From the NCBI GenBank assembly GCA_033439765.1, contig JAULSN010000006.1:1364001-1428000 (forward strand): a stretch of 64,000 bases of DNA. The letters are read 5' to 3'. The notes beneath the pieces were generated by a model. That model had not been told where the DNA came from. It worked only from the letters and a program-made list of their open reading frames with translations, and did not search any database. The position numbers and the translations under genes were made by a program. This DNA is from Lasiosphaeria ovina. Its lineage: Eukaryota > Ascomycota > Sordariomycetes > Sordariales > Lasiosphaeriaceae. Positions 24,783 to 34,198 of the stretch are shown here, piece by piece. How positions within the stretch are numbered: the stretch's first letter is position 1; each line of letters opens with the position of its first letter.

Positions 24783-25795
24783 TCACTCAATCTTTCCCCA
24801 GCTCCAAATGTTCAGCCCTACCTTGACCCCCTTCACAACTGGCAGTCCAGCATGCCACGACTCGTCGTAGCCCCGTCCTGTCCCGTCAGGCCGGAAGTTC
24901 TCCCAATAGACAGCATTGCCGGCCACGGGCTTGAAGACAACCCCCAGCTTCGCTCCGAGGGTTTGCTGCTGCTGCGTTCCCGCTGATCCGTCGGCAGCCG
25001 GGTCAGGGCCGGGACACTCGACGAAAGCACACCATCGAGGGTCCACGGGGAGTCTCAAGCGAGGAAACTCGGTCCCGCCGCCCTCCAAACCGCCGCCGCC
25101 GTCGCCGACCCAGGCCATGAAGCTGCTGACCCTGCCCCAGCCGCCGCGAGATGGATTCCAGTCGAAGTGGTGGTTGTAGTGGCCACCGGGGCGGTACCGC
25201 TGCACACGTAGCCTCTCGGTCCACACCTCGTCCGGCCAGCCCTGGAGAGCCCGCGAGCGGGCCTCGATGCATCTCACGGCATCGGTGCGCGGGATCAGCG
25301 CGACCTCCGAGTCCCGGACAGTCGGCGCACGTTCCGTCGTGGGCCCGTCATCGTGTGTGACGGTGGACGGCTCAAAGATGGGTTCGCTGAAGAGGAAAAA
25401 AGCAAGAGAAATGTCAAACCCGAGAGTTCCATTACTATCCCGCTGCACGAACGGGATGTTTCTTTCGGAGAGGCATCAAACCTGATTTCTAGCAAATGGC
25501 TCCGCTCGTCGGCGGACAGGAAATTCTCGACGTAAATGACGAGAGGCGCCCTCGAATAGACATGGATCGAGTAGGCATCGGGGGGACATTGCAGTCCTGT
25601 GCCGTTGATGGCGCCGGCCGTCTCCAGTGCCAAAAGGTCTTCGTTGAGCCGCGGTCGTGGTATTCGCCGGATTTGTGGAACGCCCGGTGTCAGGAATTCC
25701 GCAATGGGGTTGTAGAAGACCACCAGGAGTCCCAGGAAGGCCACTATATACGAGAACATGCTCCAATGTGGGACCAATCGCAGTGTCGGGCGCAT
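24783..25795 (-). CDS. 2OG-Fe(II) oxygenase, prolyl 4-hydroxylase type, membrane-anchored
   Basis: Two exons: 25795-25482 and 25386-24783; 305 residues. A single hydrophobic segment near residues 12-32 (MFSYIVAFLGLLVVFY) makes this a probable type II membrane or ER-lumenal protein. The catalytic core carries the iron-binding triad: His178-x-Asp180 in GGHYNHHFDWNP and the distal His283 in DESWHAGLPV, followed by a basic residue in VKVGLNIWSWG that would hold 2-oxoglutarate. The family hydroxylates proline (or related residues) using O2 and 2-oxoglutarate. The substrate cannot be inferred. Intron 25481-25387 splits a Ser codon and joins HLLEI to SEPIFEPSTV in phase. Confidence 0.87.
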
Positions 25796-27690
25796 TGATC
25801 TTTGTTGTCGCGCACTTGGTCAAGCGAATCCAAGGGGGCGGGAGGCCGAAGATACGCGATTCCAGTCCCAGGCCCACGGTCAGGGATTCCGTGGGATCCA
25901 TCCATTGGCAGAGAGGTCTCATCGCGCGTCACCGTGCCACCGAAGATCCCGTAATCCGTAATCCACTGACTCCTTCCCCCTATCGGAACAGCAGAAGCAA
26001 ACCTGGGAGAAAACACTGAGGCTATGCACTGGCCACTGGCCTTCTGTTTCGTTCAGGCGCGCCGCTTTTTTCCTTAATTGGATAAATTGAAATAAAAAAA
26101 TTAATCAACCACGGTTGCCAAGTGCAAAAGAGAAAGCAACCGGATGCTGACAAAAATATGAATTACCGACCCACGTGCGGCTCGAACGCACAATCTTCTG
26201 AGAACTTGTTCCGAAATCAGATGCCTTACCATTTGGCCAGCGGGCCTCAGTGTTCATTGATTGACAAAATAAACCTTGGAGGAAGACCTATCAGTGGGAA
26301 CCCCACAGTGCCATGGTCAACCCACAATTTCGAAAGGGGGCCAATGACTTCTTAGGTTGTGCTTTGCAGCGAAGTCCACCAGAGGCTCCGCCTCGACGTG
26401 ACAACTTCACGACTTGTTTCGTCAGCTAGCTGCAACTGGCACTTTGTTTCAATCCGCCTTTCTTGGGTGCAAGACCCGAGTCGATTCTTTTTTGTCCTCT
26501 TGGCCAGTTGCGCCCTTCTCTGTCAATGACCGAACCCCAAGTTGTTGAAGAACTTGAAGTCCATCCAGTCGGCTTGTTCCTTCCTTCCCTCCATTTTCCC
26601 CTCCCTCCTTCCATTTCGGGCTCCTTCTTCCTCTAGTTTCAGCTTTTATAAAAATCATTGGGGATGATTAGCACCTTATATACTTTGTGCCTTATCCAGG
26701 GAACGTGATGACGAAGCTTGGGAAAAGCAATCTTCTTTTACCCGGTCCTGTCCTATCTCTCGCAGCTGAAGGATTTTCAACCCTCTGGCAATTGAGCAGA
26801 GATGATAACCATGTGACCCAATTCCAAAGTGTCTGAAGAGGTCCATTTCCGGGCTTGGTTCGGCCATGTGCAGGCGGGAGGGCGCCATTCGGATGTCGGA
26901 TGCCGCGTCGATTGAGGAAAGGTCTCGGCACGGCGGGAGGCTTGGCCCAGGAACCTGGACGAAGATCTTCGTCACTACCCAACCGTGATCGGGACATGCA
27001 CCTGTGGCAAGGGCTCGGCAGGCGGGCCGACGACATGCATCGCATCGCGCGGAGGATTACCTGCCGCTGCCCGACGCGAACCGGGTTATTACCTACTCCA
27101 AACAATACTTCGTACATCCATTCCCATTGCCCGGTCAGTCAGTCGTCCTGGCCATGGCGACTTTTACAACTCCATCTTCTTGACGACCTCGGCTAGCGAG
27201 GCCATCCCCCCTCTGAATACTCGACTCGATCCCATGTGGAACTGCTGGTCTCGGCCCCCCCCCGCATGTAGGCCGCCTCCGTCCTCCAGGTCGCCATCCG
27301 CCTCGGACCCAATGCCAGCCGGGGTCTCTAAGTGGAATATGCTTGCTTGCCCGAAGTGATTTCCCCGAATGGCTCACTCGGTTACATCCGGGCCACAACC
27401 GCGGACAGAGTTGCCGCCCCCCGCGATGTTTCCACCTACCAGATCGTTCTTCCCCGTGCTAGCCTCCGTCTTCCTTCCCTGAAGACGTTTGTAGCGAGAA
27501 ACTCCAAGCCCCGTTCCTCGCCAAGTCTATGATGGCTCGTAGCAGTGGCCCTGGTACTTGACGCGGGGAGATACGTCCCCCCCCCGGACGCTATATCCTG
27601 CCACACCTCCCGGCCACTTGTCTTCCTTTTCCTTCTCCTTTGCACGCCCGGCAAAGTCAAGGTGGAAGTTCTGTCTGTGTGTCCGCCAAG
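25796..27690. other. Intergenic region carrying tRNA-Arg and the CDH promoter
   Basis: About 1.9 kb. It contains the tRNA gene at 26167-26246. The last kilobase should hold the cellobiose dehydrogenase promoter; it has several C-runs whose words (for example near 27258, 27417 and 27583) fit the loose CreA/Cre1 site SYGGRG or its complement, which is suggestive of carbon catabolite control but weak evidence. No further ORF is supported. Confidence 0.5.
26167..26246 (-). tRNA. tRNA-Arg (TCG) with an 8-base intron
   Basis: Read on the minus strand, all cloverleaf stems form. The acceptor stem is GGCCCGC/GTGGGTC with two G-T pairs, the D stem GCC/GGC with loop AAATGGTAA, the anticodon stem TCTGA/TCAGA, and the T arm GTGCG-TTCGAGC-CGCAC. 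The anticodon TCG lies at 214-212 of this kilobase (26214-26212). The anticodon loop is 15 bases instead of 7, so an 8-base intron (26210-26203, AACAAGTT) sits at the canonical place one base 3' of the anticodon. The mature tRNA would be 72 bases before CCA addition. Confidence 0.88.
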
Positions 27691-30600
27691 ATGAGATCAT
27701 CGTCTTCTCGCATCCTTGGCGCCCTTGTGGTAGCGGCCTCGTGTAAGTCAAAGCCATACGTCTCTGGGTATCCAGGCTCCATGTCTAACACAGGGGCCAT
27801 TAGTCGTGCCGTTTGTATTCTCGCAGGCCAACACGGCGGTGAAGTACACAGACTCGGCCACAGGCATCATCTTCGACACCTGGCCCGTCCCCAATGGCGG
27901 CTCCCAGACCCAAGGCGGCTTCACCTTTGGCGTGGCCCTTCCCTCTGATGCCCTCACGACCGACGCCAGCGAGTTCATCGGCTACCTAGTAGGCTACATA
28001 TGGTCTCGTCTTGCTGTGAGATTTCGAGGGTGCTGACTGGCTATCAGCAATGTGCGTCCAAGGACTCGGTCAACACGGGCTGGTGCGGCGTCTCTCTCGG
28101 AGGCCCCATGACCAACTCGCTCCTCTTGACGGCTTGGCCGAAGGGTGATACCATATACACGTCCTTTCGCTACGCGACCGGATATGCCATGCCAGACCTC
28201 TACACCGGAAACGCCAAGCTGACCCAGATCTCGTCGACCATCAACGCCACGCACTTCACGTTGGTTTTCCGCTGCCAGAACTGTCTGCAATGGAACCAGA
28301 ACGGCCAGACAGGTGGCGTTTCCACCAGCGCCGGGTTCATGGTCCTCGGGTGGGCGCAGGCGTTCCCTTCGCCAGGCAACCCGACGTGCCCCGACCAGAT
28401 CACTCTGGATCAGCACGACAATGGTATGAGCATCTTCGGCGCGGTTCTAGACAGCAACGCCGCCAACCCGTCCTACTCGGCATGGGCTGCGAAGGCGACA
28501 AAGATGGTCACGGGAACCTGCCAAGGCCCGACCACGACTGCCATCGCCGCTGTTCCCGTCCCGACGAGTGTCACTTTTGACTACATCATCGTCGGTGGCG
28601 GCGCCGGAGGCATTCCCCTAGCCGATAAGCTGAGCGAGTCCGGAAAGAGCGTGTTGCTCATCGAGAAGGGCCCGGCGTCTTCCGGCCGCTGGGGCGGCAC
28701 CCTGAAGCCCGACTGGCTTGTTGGCACCAACCTCTCCCGGTTCGATGTGCCAGGCCTGTGCAACCAGATCTGGGTTGACTCGGCGGGAATTGCTTGCACG
28801 GATACTGACCAGATGGCTGGGTGTGTTCTCGGTGGCGGCACCGCCGTTAATGCTGGTCTCTGGTTCAAGGTGAGGAAGAGCAGCTTCTAGATAAAGAGAG
28901 GCGAGTCGTTGTGAGCATTGCTAATCAACCTCTAACTAGCCGTACTCTCTTGACTGGGACTATCTATTCCCGACCGGGTGGAAGTCACAAGACGTCCAAG
29001 CAGCGATAAGCAGAGTCTTCTCGCGAATTCCGGGCACAGACGCTCCGTCCACCGACGGTCAGCGCTATCTGCAGCAAGGCTTCAACGTCCTCAGCGGCGG
29101 TCTGAAGGCGGCGGGATGGAACCAAGTTGTCGCGAACAACGCCCCTAACCAAAAGAACCGCACTTTCGCCAACACTCCTTACATGTACTCCCATGGAGAA
29201 CGCGGCGGCCCTATGGCAACGTACCTCGTCAGCGCCAAGGGCCGGAGCAACTTCAAGTTGTGGCTGAACACGACTGTCAAGCGCGTCGTTCGTGAAGGTG
29301 GCCATATAACTGGCCTCGAGGTTGAGGCTTTCAGGGACGGCGGATACCAGGGGGTCGTGAACGTCACCAACATCTCAGGCCGCGTGATTTTGTCTGCTGG
29401 GACCTTTGGCAGTGCCAAAATCCTGGTCAGGAGCGGCATCGGTCCCAAGGACCAGCTGGACATTGTCAAGGGCTCTGCCGACGGCCCGACCATGATTGGC
29501 AACCAGTCTTGGATCAATCTGCCTGTGGGCTACAACTTGGACGACCATGTCAACGTGCGTGTCTTTTGTGTCCTTGGTCCACTTGGATTTGTTGCGCTAA
29601 CTTGAGAGGTTACAGACCGACACTGTCATCACGCACCCAGATGTTGCCTTTTATGACTTTTACGCCGCTTGGGCAACCCCGAACGCCACGGACGCGAACA
29701 ACTATCTTAGTATGCTGTATCTGCCTGCTCAGATATCGGCCATTGTGACTAACGATTGGCTCTCTTTACAGATCGCCGCACTGGAATTCTCACCCAAGCC
29801 GCACCCAACATCGGCCCAATGTGAGTTTTGCTATTGGTAATTTATCAAGCTTTGAGGATATAGCTAAATTTCGTTGCCAGGTTCTGGGAAGAGATCAAGG
29901 GAGCAGACGGGATCGTACGGCAGCTGCAGTGGACTGCTCGGGTGGAGGGGAGCTTTGACACGCCGAATGGACGTACGTCTATCTCACTCTCCCTCTTCCT
30001 CAGTGACAGGCTTGGACAGTAGGTTAACTAGCTAACGCCCCTACAGATGCCATGACGATGAGCCAGTACCTCGGCCGCGGCGCCACTTCGCGCGGGCGCA
30101 TGACCATCACCCCGGGCCTTGGCACTGTCGTGTCGGACGTGCCGTACCTCAAAGACGCTAACGACAAGGCCGTGGTCATCCAGGGTCTCGTCAACCTTCA
30201 AAACGCGCTGAAGAACGTCAAGGGCCTGGTCTGGCAATACCCCAACGCGACCACCAGCGCCGCTGACTATGTCAACAACGTGTGTTTTGGCCCCATTCCT
30301 TTACCCCTTTTTTCCTTCAACAACAGCAGCTGACCACGTTTAAAAACAGATGGTGGTATCCTACTCCAACCGGCGGTCCAACCACTGGGTGGGAACGGCC
30401 AAGATTGGCACCGACGACGGGCGCCTGCCCAGCGGCTCCGCCGTCGTCGACCTCAACGCGCGCGTCTACGGCACCGACAACCTCTTCGTCGTCGACGCCT
30501 CCATCTTCCCCGGCGTCCCCACCACCAACCCGTCCAGCTACATCGTCGTGGCCGCCGAGCACGCCTCGCAGCGCATTCTGGCCCTGCCCCCTGCTGCTGC

Positions 30601-30709
30601 TGTCGCCCGCTGGGGCCAGTGCGGCGGCCTGCAGTGGACCGGCTCGTTCGTCTGCGCCGCGCCGTACAAGTGTGCGTACCAGAATGGCTATTATTCGCAG
30701 TGTTTGTGA
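27691..30709 (+). CDS. cdh: Cellobiose dehydrogenase, class II, with CBM1
   Basis: Nine exons: 27691-27742, 27804-27988, 28048-28869, 28940-29554, 29616-29709, 29772-29820, 29881-29972, 30047-30279, 30350-30709; 833 residues. Secreted flavocytochrome that oxidises cellobiose and passes electrons to lytic polysaccharide monooxygenases. Order: signal peptide (1 to about 25); AA8 haem b domain with candidate ligands Met100 (LGGPMTN) and His202 (LDQHDNG), spaced much as the known Met/His pair; short linker; GMC flavodehydrogenase (AA3_1) with the FAD motif IVGGGAGG near residue 260; catalytic His726 (RSNHWVG) and partner Asn774 (PTTNPSSY); then a C-terminal fungal cellulose-binding module ([12 protein letters not shown] ... 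YYSQCL). The CBM places it in class IIA. Expression under cellulolytic conditions is expected from the family. Confidence 0.95.
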
Positions 30710-31625
30710 GGGAGGGGATTCACGGGGGTGGGGGGAATAAGGGGGGATATTTTTTGCTTCTTTCCTTGTCTTCCTTGCCTTACCTTACAGATCTCGGGCA
30801 CTACGCTGTCAACTTTCTGTGGATGGAATCTCTTGTATGGTTCATCTGTCTATATATTTTTTTGTCCGAGGCTCTGCTACGTACCGTACATATATGTCTA
30901 CCTATCAATATGGGGCTACCTGCCATCCAAATTATGTTCATCACGGTGAATGCTTGCGGCATGTCGTCTGGGTAAGCAGCTCTCAAGGGAGCCCCCCAAA
31001 CCAAACTTGAAGGGAGGGCTTGTCCTATTCATGCTGCAGCTTTGCCCTGAAGTCATTGATACCTGGGCAGCAAACTTGCATCAATACCTATCGTGGGAAG
31101 CCACGCAGAGATAGCCATTTGACCCTTCGCACCCGCATTTCCCCCCCTTCCCGCTGTTATTTCCTGCACTCGGTGTTTGGTGAGAAAATAGGTTGAGGAG
31201 ATACTTATTGGATTGGCAATTACTGAATGCTACGAAAAGCTGTTTTGACAAGCCATGTACCTATCTACCTCACTGTTTTTTTTGTTAACAAATCCCTGAC
31301 GCTCCCCGCCGTGTTGCCGCAACACAAATAGACCACCGAGGCAAGCTTGCATTCCCGCCTTGACAAGACAAAAGTCGTATAAGATGACGCTTCCTTTCTC
31401 ATCCTTTCTCCATTCCATCGTATAGGTAAGATACCGTCGATCTTCAAAATGCAAGCCCACCAGATCCGCAGCGTAGGGGCAACAGGGAAGAAAAATAAAC
31501 CCCAGAAAATAAACCGTGTCCAGACTCTACGGGTCGCAGACACCAACCGCGCCAGAAGCAGATGGTGTCGCCCAAGACCGTATCGTCAAGTTGCCGTCAT
31601 GTATTGTACATCGCCCAAACAAGTA

Positions 31626-32021
31626 TTATTGTTTCCCAGCCCCAAGAATGGCAAGGAACTCCTTTCCCCAAACACCTAAATGTAGATACGCCGGCAAGGA
31701 CCGATTTGTGTGATCATGGCTCAGCCGACAAGCCCTTAGCAGCGCGAGGCCATCAGCCAACCCAAACCAAACTCCAACAACGCCAAGATGGAGATGCCCC
31801 GAAAAGAACTGCTTCGTGGAATTATAGCTCAGTCGAAAAGACCCTTGCAGCAGCGCGATGCCATCAACCAAACCAAACCAGCCTCCAAGAACTCCAGAAT
31901 CCGAAGAAGAAAGAAGAAAAAGATATTCGTAGCTAGAAGCATGCCTTCCTCCTGAATGTGAAACAAGATCATTACAATTGCCGTCAAGGACCTTGTCGTC
32001 GAGAGAAGAAATCAGAAACAT
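31626..32021 (-). CDS. Doubtful small ORF made of a 37-residue repeat
   Basis: An ORF of 131 codons from the ATG at 32021. Its middle is a tandem repeat with a 111-base (37-codon) period: WFGLVDGIALLQ...RLSYNST and WFGLADGLALLR...RLSHDHT, each unit ending near LHLGV, with a partial third unit upstream. The units differ by many substitutions, yet all stay in the same open frame, which is compatible with coding or with a simple duplication in the 3' flank of the GNAT gene. There is no similarity I recognise and no clear promoter. It could equally be 3' UTR of the neighbour, whose stop is only 170 bases upstream. Confidence 0.25.
   Translation of the reverse strand: MFLISSLDDKVLDGNCNDLVSHSGGRHASSYEYLFLLSSSDSGVLGGWFGLVDGIALLQGSFRLSYNSTKQFFSGHLHLGVVGVWFGLADGLALLRACRLSHDHTNRSLPAYLHLGVWGKEFLAILGAGKQ
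31663..31915. repeat. Diverged tandem repeat, 111-base period
   Basis: Unit 1 starts near 31663, unit 2 at 31774 and a partial third unit near 31885. Anchor words repeat at exactly 111 bases, for example TGG codons (minus strand) at 31769 and 31880. Units share AGCTCAG/GGCTCAG, GCAGCGCGA and CAAACCAAAC blocks. Confidence 0.75.
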
Positions 32022-32194
32022 GTATTCACTCCGTAGGTAGAGCACCACAAATCCGACTCTAGTATGACTTGGTCGAGAACGGTCGAGAAAAGAAAAGTTG
32101 GCAATGCCGTGGTATCCATGGTCGTCCCACAGCTCTCAATGGCCAGCAAAGGCTGGCGGTGCAATCGCAGCACAACATGAATCTCTTAGAAAGC

Positions 32195-34198
32195 CTACTC
32201 GAAGCGTGGGTCGAACTGGCAGGTATGCTCGAAGACGACCGAGTCAAGCCAGTAAACGGGTCCCAAGCGGGCCTTGGCCGTGCAGTGTGTTGCCTCGAAT
32301 CGAATTTTCTCGGAGAAGTTAAGTTTCTCCTCGAGAAGCGACTTGACCCACTTCAGATCGTCGTCATACGCCGTCTGCTCTTGCTCCAGACCCTGGTCTC
32401 GATGCTTGTGCTTGACAAAGTAATTCAGGTACACCTGGTAATACTTGCGGTTGTGGTTGCGAATCGGATGCTTGTAGATGGGATTGGCGGAAGGATCGAC
32501 AAAATCGTAACCAGACTCAGATGAGTATCGACTCGAGACACTCGAAATCAGCTTGTCAAGAAGCGAGAACCCAATCTTTTTCATTCTCGATGCATGGTCA
32601 ACGAAGACGTGAATCTTTGCAGTCGCTCGACTGGCTCCTGTGCCACCGCCGGCCAAACCCGGCTCCCAGACTGAAAGATAGGAGAACCCAAGAACTTTGC
32701 CATTTTTCTCAGAGCAGGCTCTATTGTCGGGAAGGATTTGGCGATAGGGTGAATAGGTGACAGCCTTATGATCCAGGTGGAGGTCACGGGCCGACCCGCT
32801 CACGGCAACAAGAAACGGCATGCCAAGCTCCTGGGCAGTGTCGAAGATCTTCTCAAAATCCTCGACAGCCAAAGGCTCGGAGTCGAGAGCCTGGAGGCCA
32901 TTATTTACCTCCCAGTTGTAGATTCTGGCTACTGCCTCCATGTCGGCCGTCTGGGCCGGGCGCAGGTAGCATGTAACACGGGGTGTGATCGGATTCTCCT
33001 CTGGAATCTCCACCTCTGGCTGCTTAACAACAAGTCCCAATCGGACCGCATCCTCTTGGTCCATGGACTCATATTCGATGGGTGCGATGTCCACCCCATA
33101 GCCTCCGCGCCGGGTGCGACGCTCATGGTCTAGCTCGTGCCGTTTGATGAGAAGAGCTGAAGTCCAGTTCTGGCGGCGCCAGTTCAGTTCAGGAGTCAGC
33201 GTCGAAAGATCGACAACAGTATCGGGGTATGCAGTTGGCGCCGCAAGGAATCCCGTGTCGGTATCAATATCGCATTTCCAATGCTCCGGTTTATTTCTGA
33301 TTGAAAATTTGGCTCTGACGTTGACAGAAACGTCTTTCAGCCACGCGAGGATGAACCGATTAAGGAACGAGAGGGTGACAAAGAAGTCATCGTCGTCTTT
33401 TCCGTTGGGGTGGCCCCAGTTGTACGTGACCCACTTGCCGTCGATAAGTGCGATGTGATGCTCCGGTCCAATCTGATTGCGGATATCACTCCAGTTGTTG
33501 CGATTGGGGTCTTTAGCGCCGTGGCCACCGATGCCAGTCTCGCTGATGTTAATCGATGACACTGAGGGGAGGCTCGGAAAAGATCCCTCAAATTTGTGAT
33601 TGCGACGGGGCACCCCGTGCGCTTCCAGCTCCGAAAGCGTGACATTGTCGGGCGCCCACTCAAAGTCTACCCGCTTGATTTTGCTCTGCGCAATGCGCAA
33701 TGCATCTTCCGTCAAAGGAATCATAGCTAGAGCTAGAGTTTCTGAAGGGGCCGGATGATAGCTCGCTTGGAGGTAAAAATTGTCATGGACCAACGGATAG
33801 CCGGTATGACGACCGTCTCTGAATGGGATGAGCGGCTTCGGGTCATTCGGGGTCCGCGACCACTGCTTCATGTCCTCTTCTTTCAGTTCTGGAATGCCGA
33901 ACTCACTAGAATGGTCCCGCGTGTTCTCCTCTTTCAGGCTAGGACCATCAAACTCCTTGGAATGACCCCGCGGGGGCAGGAACCTGATTCCTTGCTTGTT
34001 CACTCTGTTCTCCCTGTCCGGTTGGACGGGCCACTTTGTGAAGGCCGGCTCGGAGTTCTCCGATTTTTGTCGCTCCGGAGAATGGGGAACCACCCTAGAG
34101 ATCATCTCGGCGGGGGTTTTGCCGCTCTTATTCTTCTCAACCAAGCCGGCAGCTTGAAGGAAAAAGGCGGCCGACTCCGCTGAGTCGAGGTTCGCCAT
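32195..34198 (-). CDS. GNAT-domain protein, ascomycete-specific architecture
   Basis: Single-exon ORF of 667 residues. I start at the ATG at 34198 (MANLDSAESAAFFLQ) because it has a strong AAAATGGCG context; the frame is open for another 35 codons upstream but without an ATG. The C-terminal third (from about residue 411) resembles GNAT N-acetyltransferases: RPAQTADMEAVARIYNWEVN, FLVAVSGSARD and VLGFSYLSVWEP, with AKIHVFVDHASRMKKIG in place of the usual acetyl-CoA loop. The canonical Q/R-x-x-G-x-G/A loop is weak (RMKKIGFSLL), so catalysis is uncertain. The N-terminal part has acidic, charged linker repeats around GHSKEFDGPSLKEENT and SSEFGIPELKEED, then a region I cannot assign (HIALIDGKWVTYNWGHPNG). 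Substrate unknown. Confidence 0.7.
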   Translation of the reverse strand: MANLDSAESAAFFLQAAGLVEKNKSGKTPAEMISRVVPHSPERQKSENSEPAFTKWPVQPDRENRVNKQGIRFLPPRGHSKEFDGPSLKEENTRDHSSEFGIPELKEEDMKQWSRTPNDPKPLIPFRDGRHTGYPLVHDNFYLQASYHPAPSETLALAMIPLTEDALRIAQSKIKRVDFEWAPDNVTLSELEAHGVPRRNHKFEGSFPSLPSVSSINISETGIGGHGAKDPNRNNWSDIRNQIGPEHHIALIDGKWVTYNWGHPNGKDDDDFFVTLSFLNRFILAWLKDVSVNVRAKFSIRNKPEHWKCDIDTDTGFLAAPTAYPDTVVDLSTLTPELNWRRQNWTSALLIKRHELDHERRTRRGGYGVDIAPIEYESMDQEDAVRLGLVVKQPEVEIPEENPITPRVTCYLRPAQTADMEAVARIYNWEVNNGLQALDSEPLAVEDFEKIFDTAQELGMPFLVAVSGSARDLHLDHKAVTYSPYRQILPDNRACSEKNGKVLGFSYLSVWEPGLAGGGTGASRATAKIHVFVDHASRMKKIGFSLLDKLISSVSSRYSSESGYDFVDPSANPIYKHPIRNHNRKYYQVYLNYFVKHKHRDQGLEQEQTAYDDDLKWVKSLLEEKLNFSEKIRFEATHCTAKARLGPVYWLDSVVFEHTCQFDPRFE

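Larger units (their letters stand above)
30710..32194. other. Convergent intergenic region with an in-frame tandem repeat
   Basis: About 1.5 kb between the 3' ends of the CDH gene and the GNAT gene. It holds the 111-base tandem repeat and the small ORF described at 31626-32021. An ACTCCGTA word is at 32028-32035. Otherwise nothing is seen. Confidence 0.55.
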
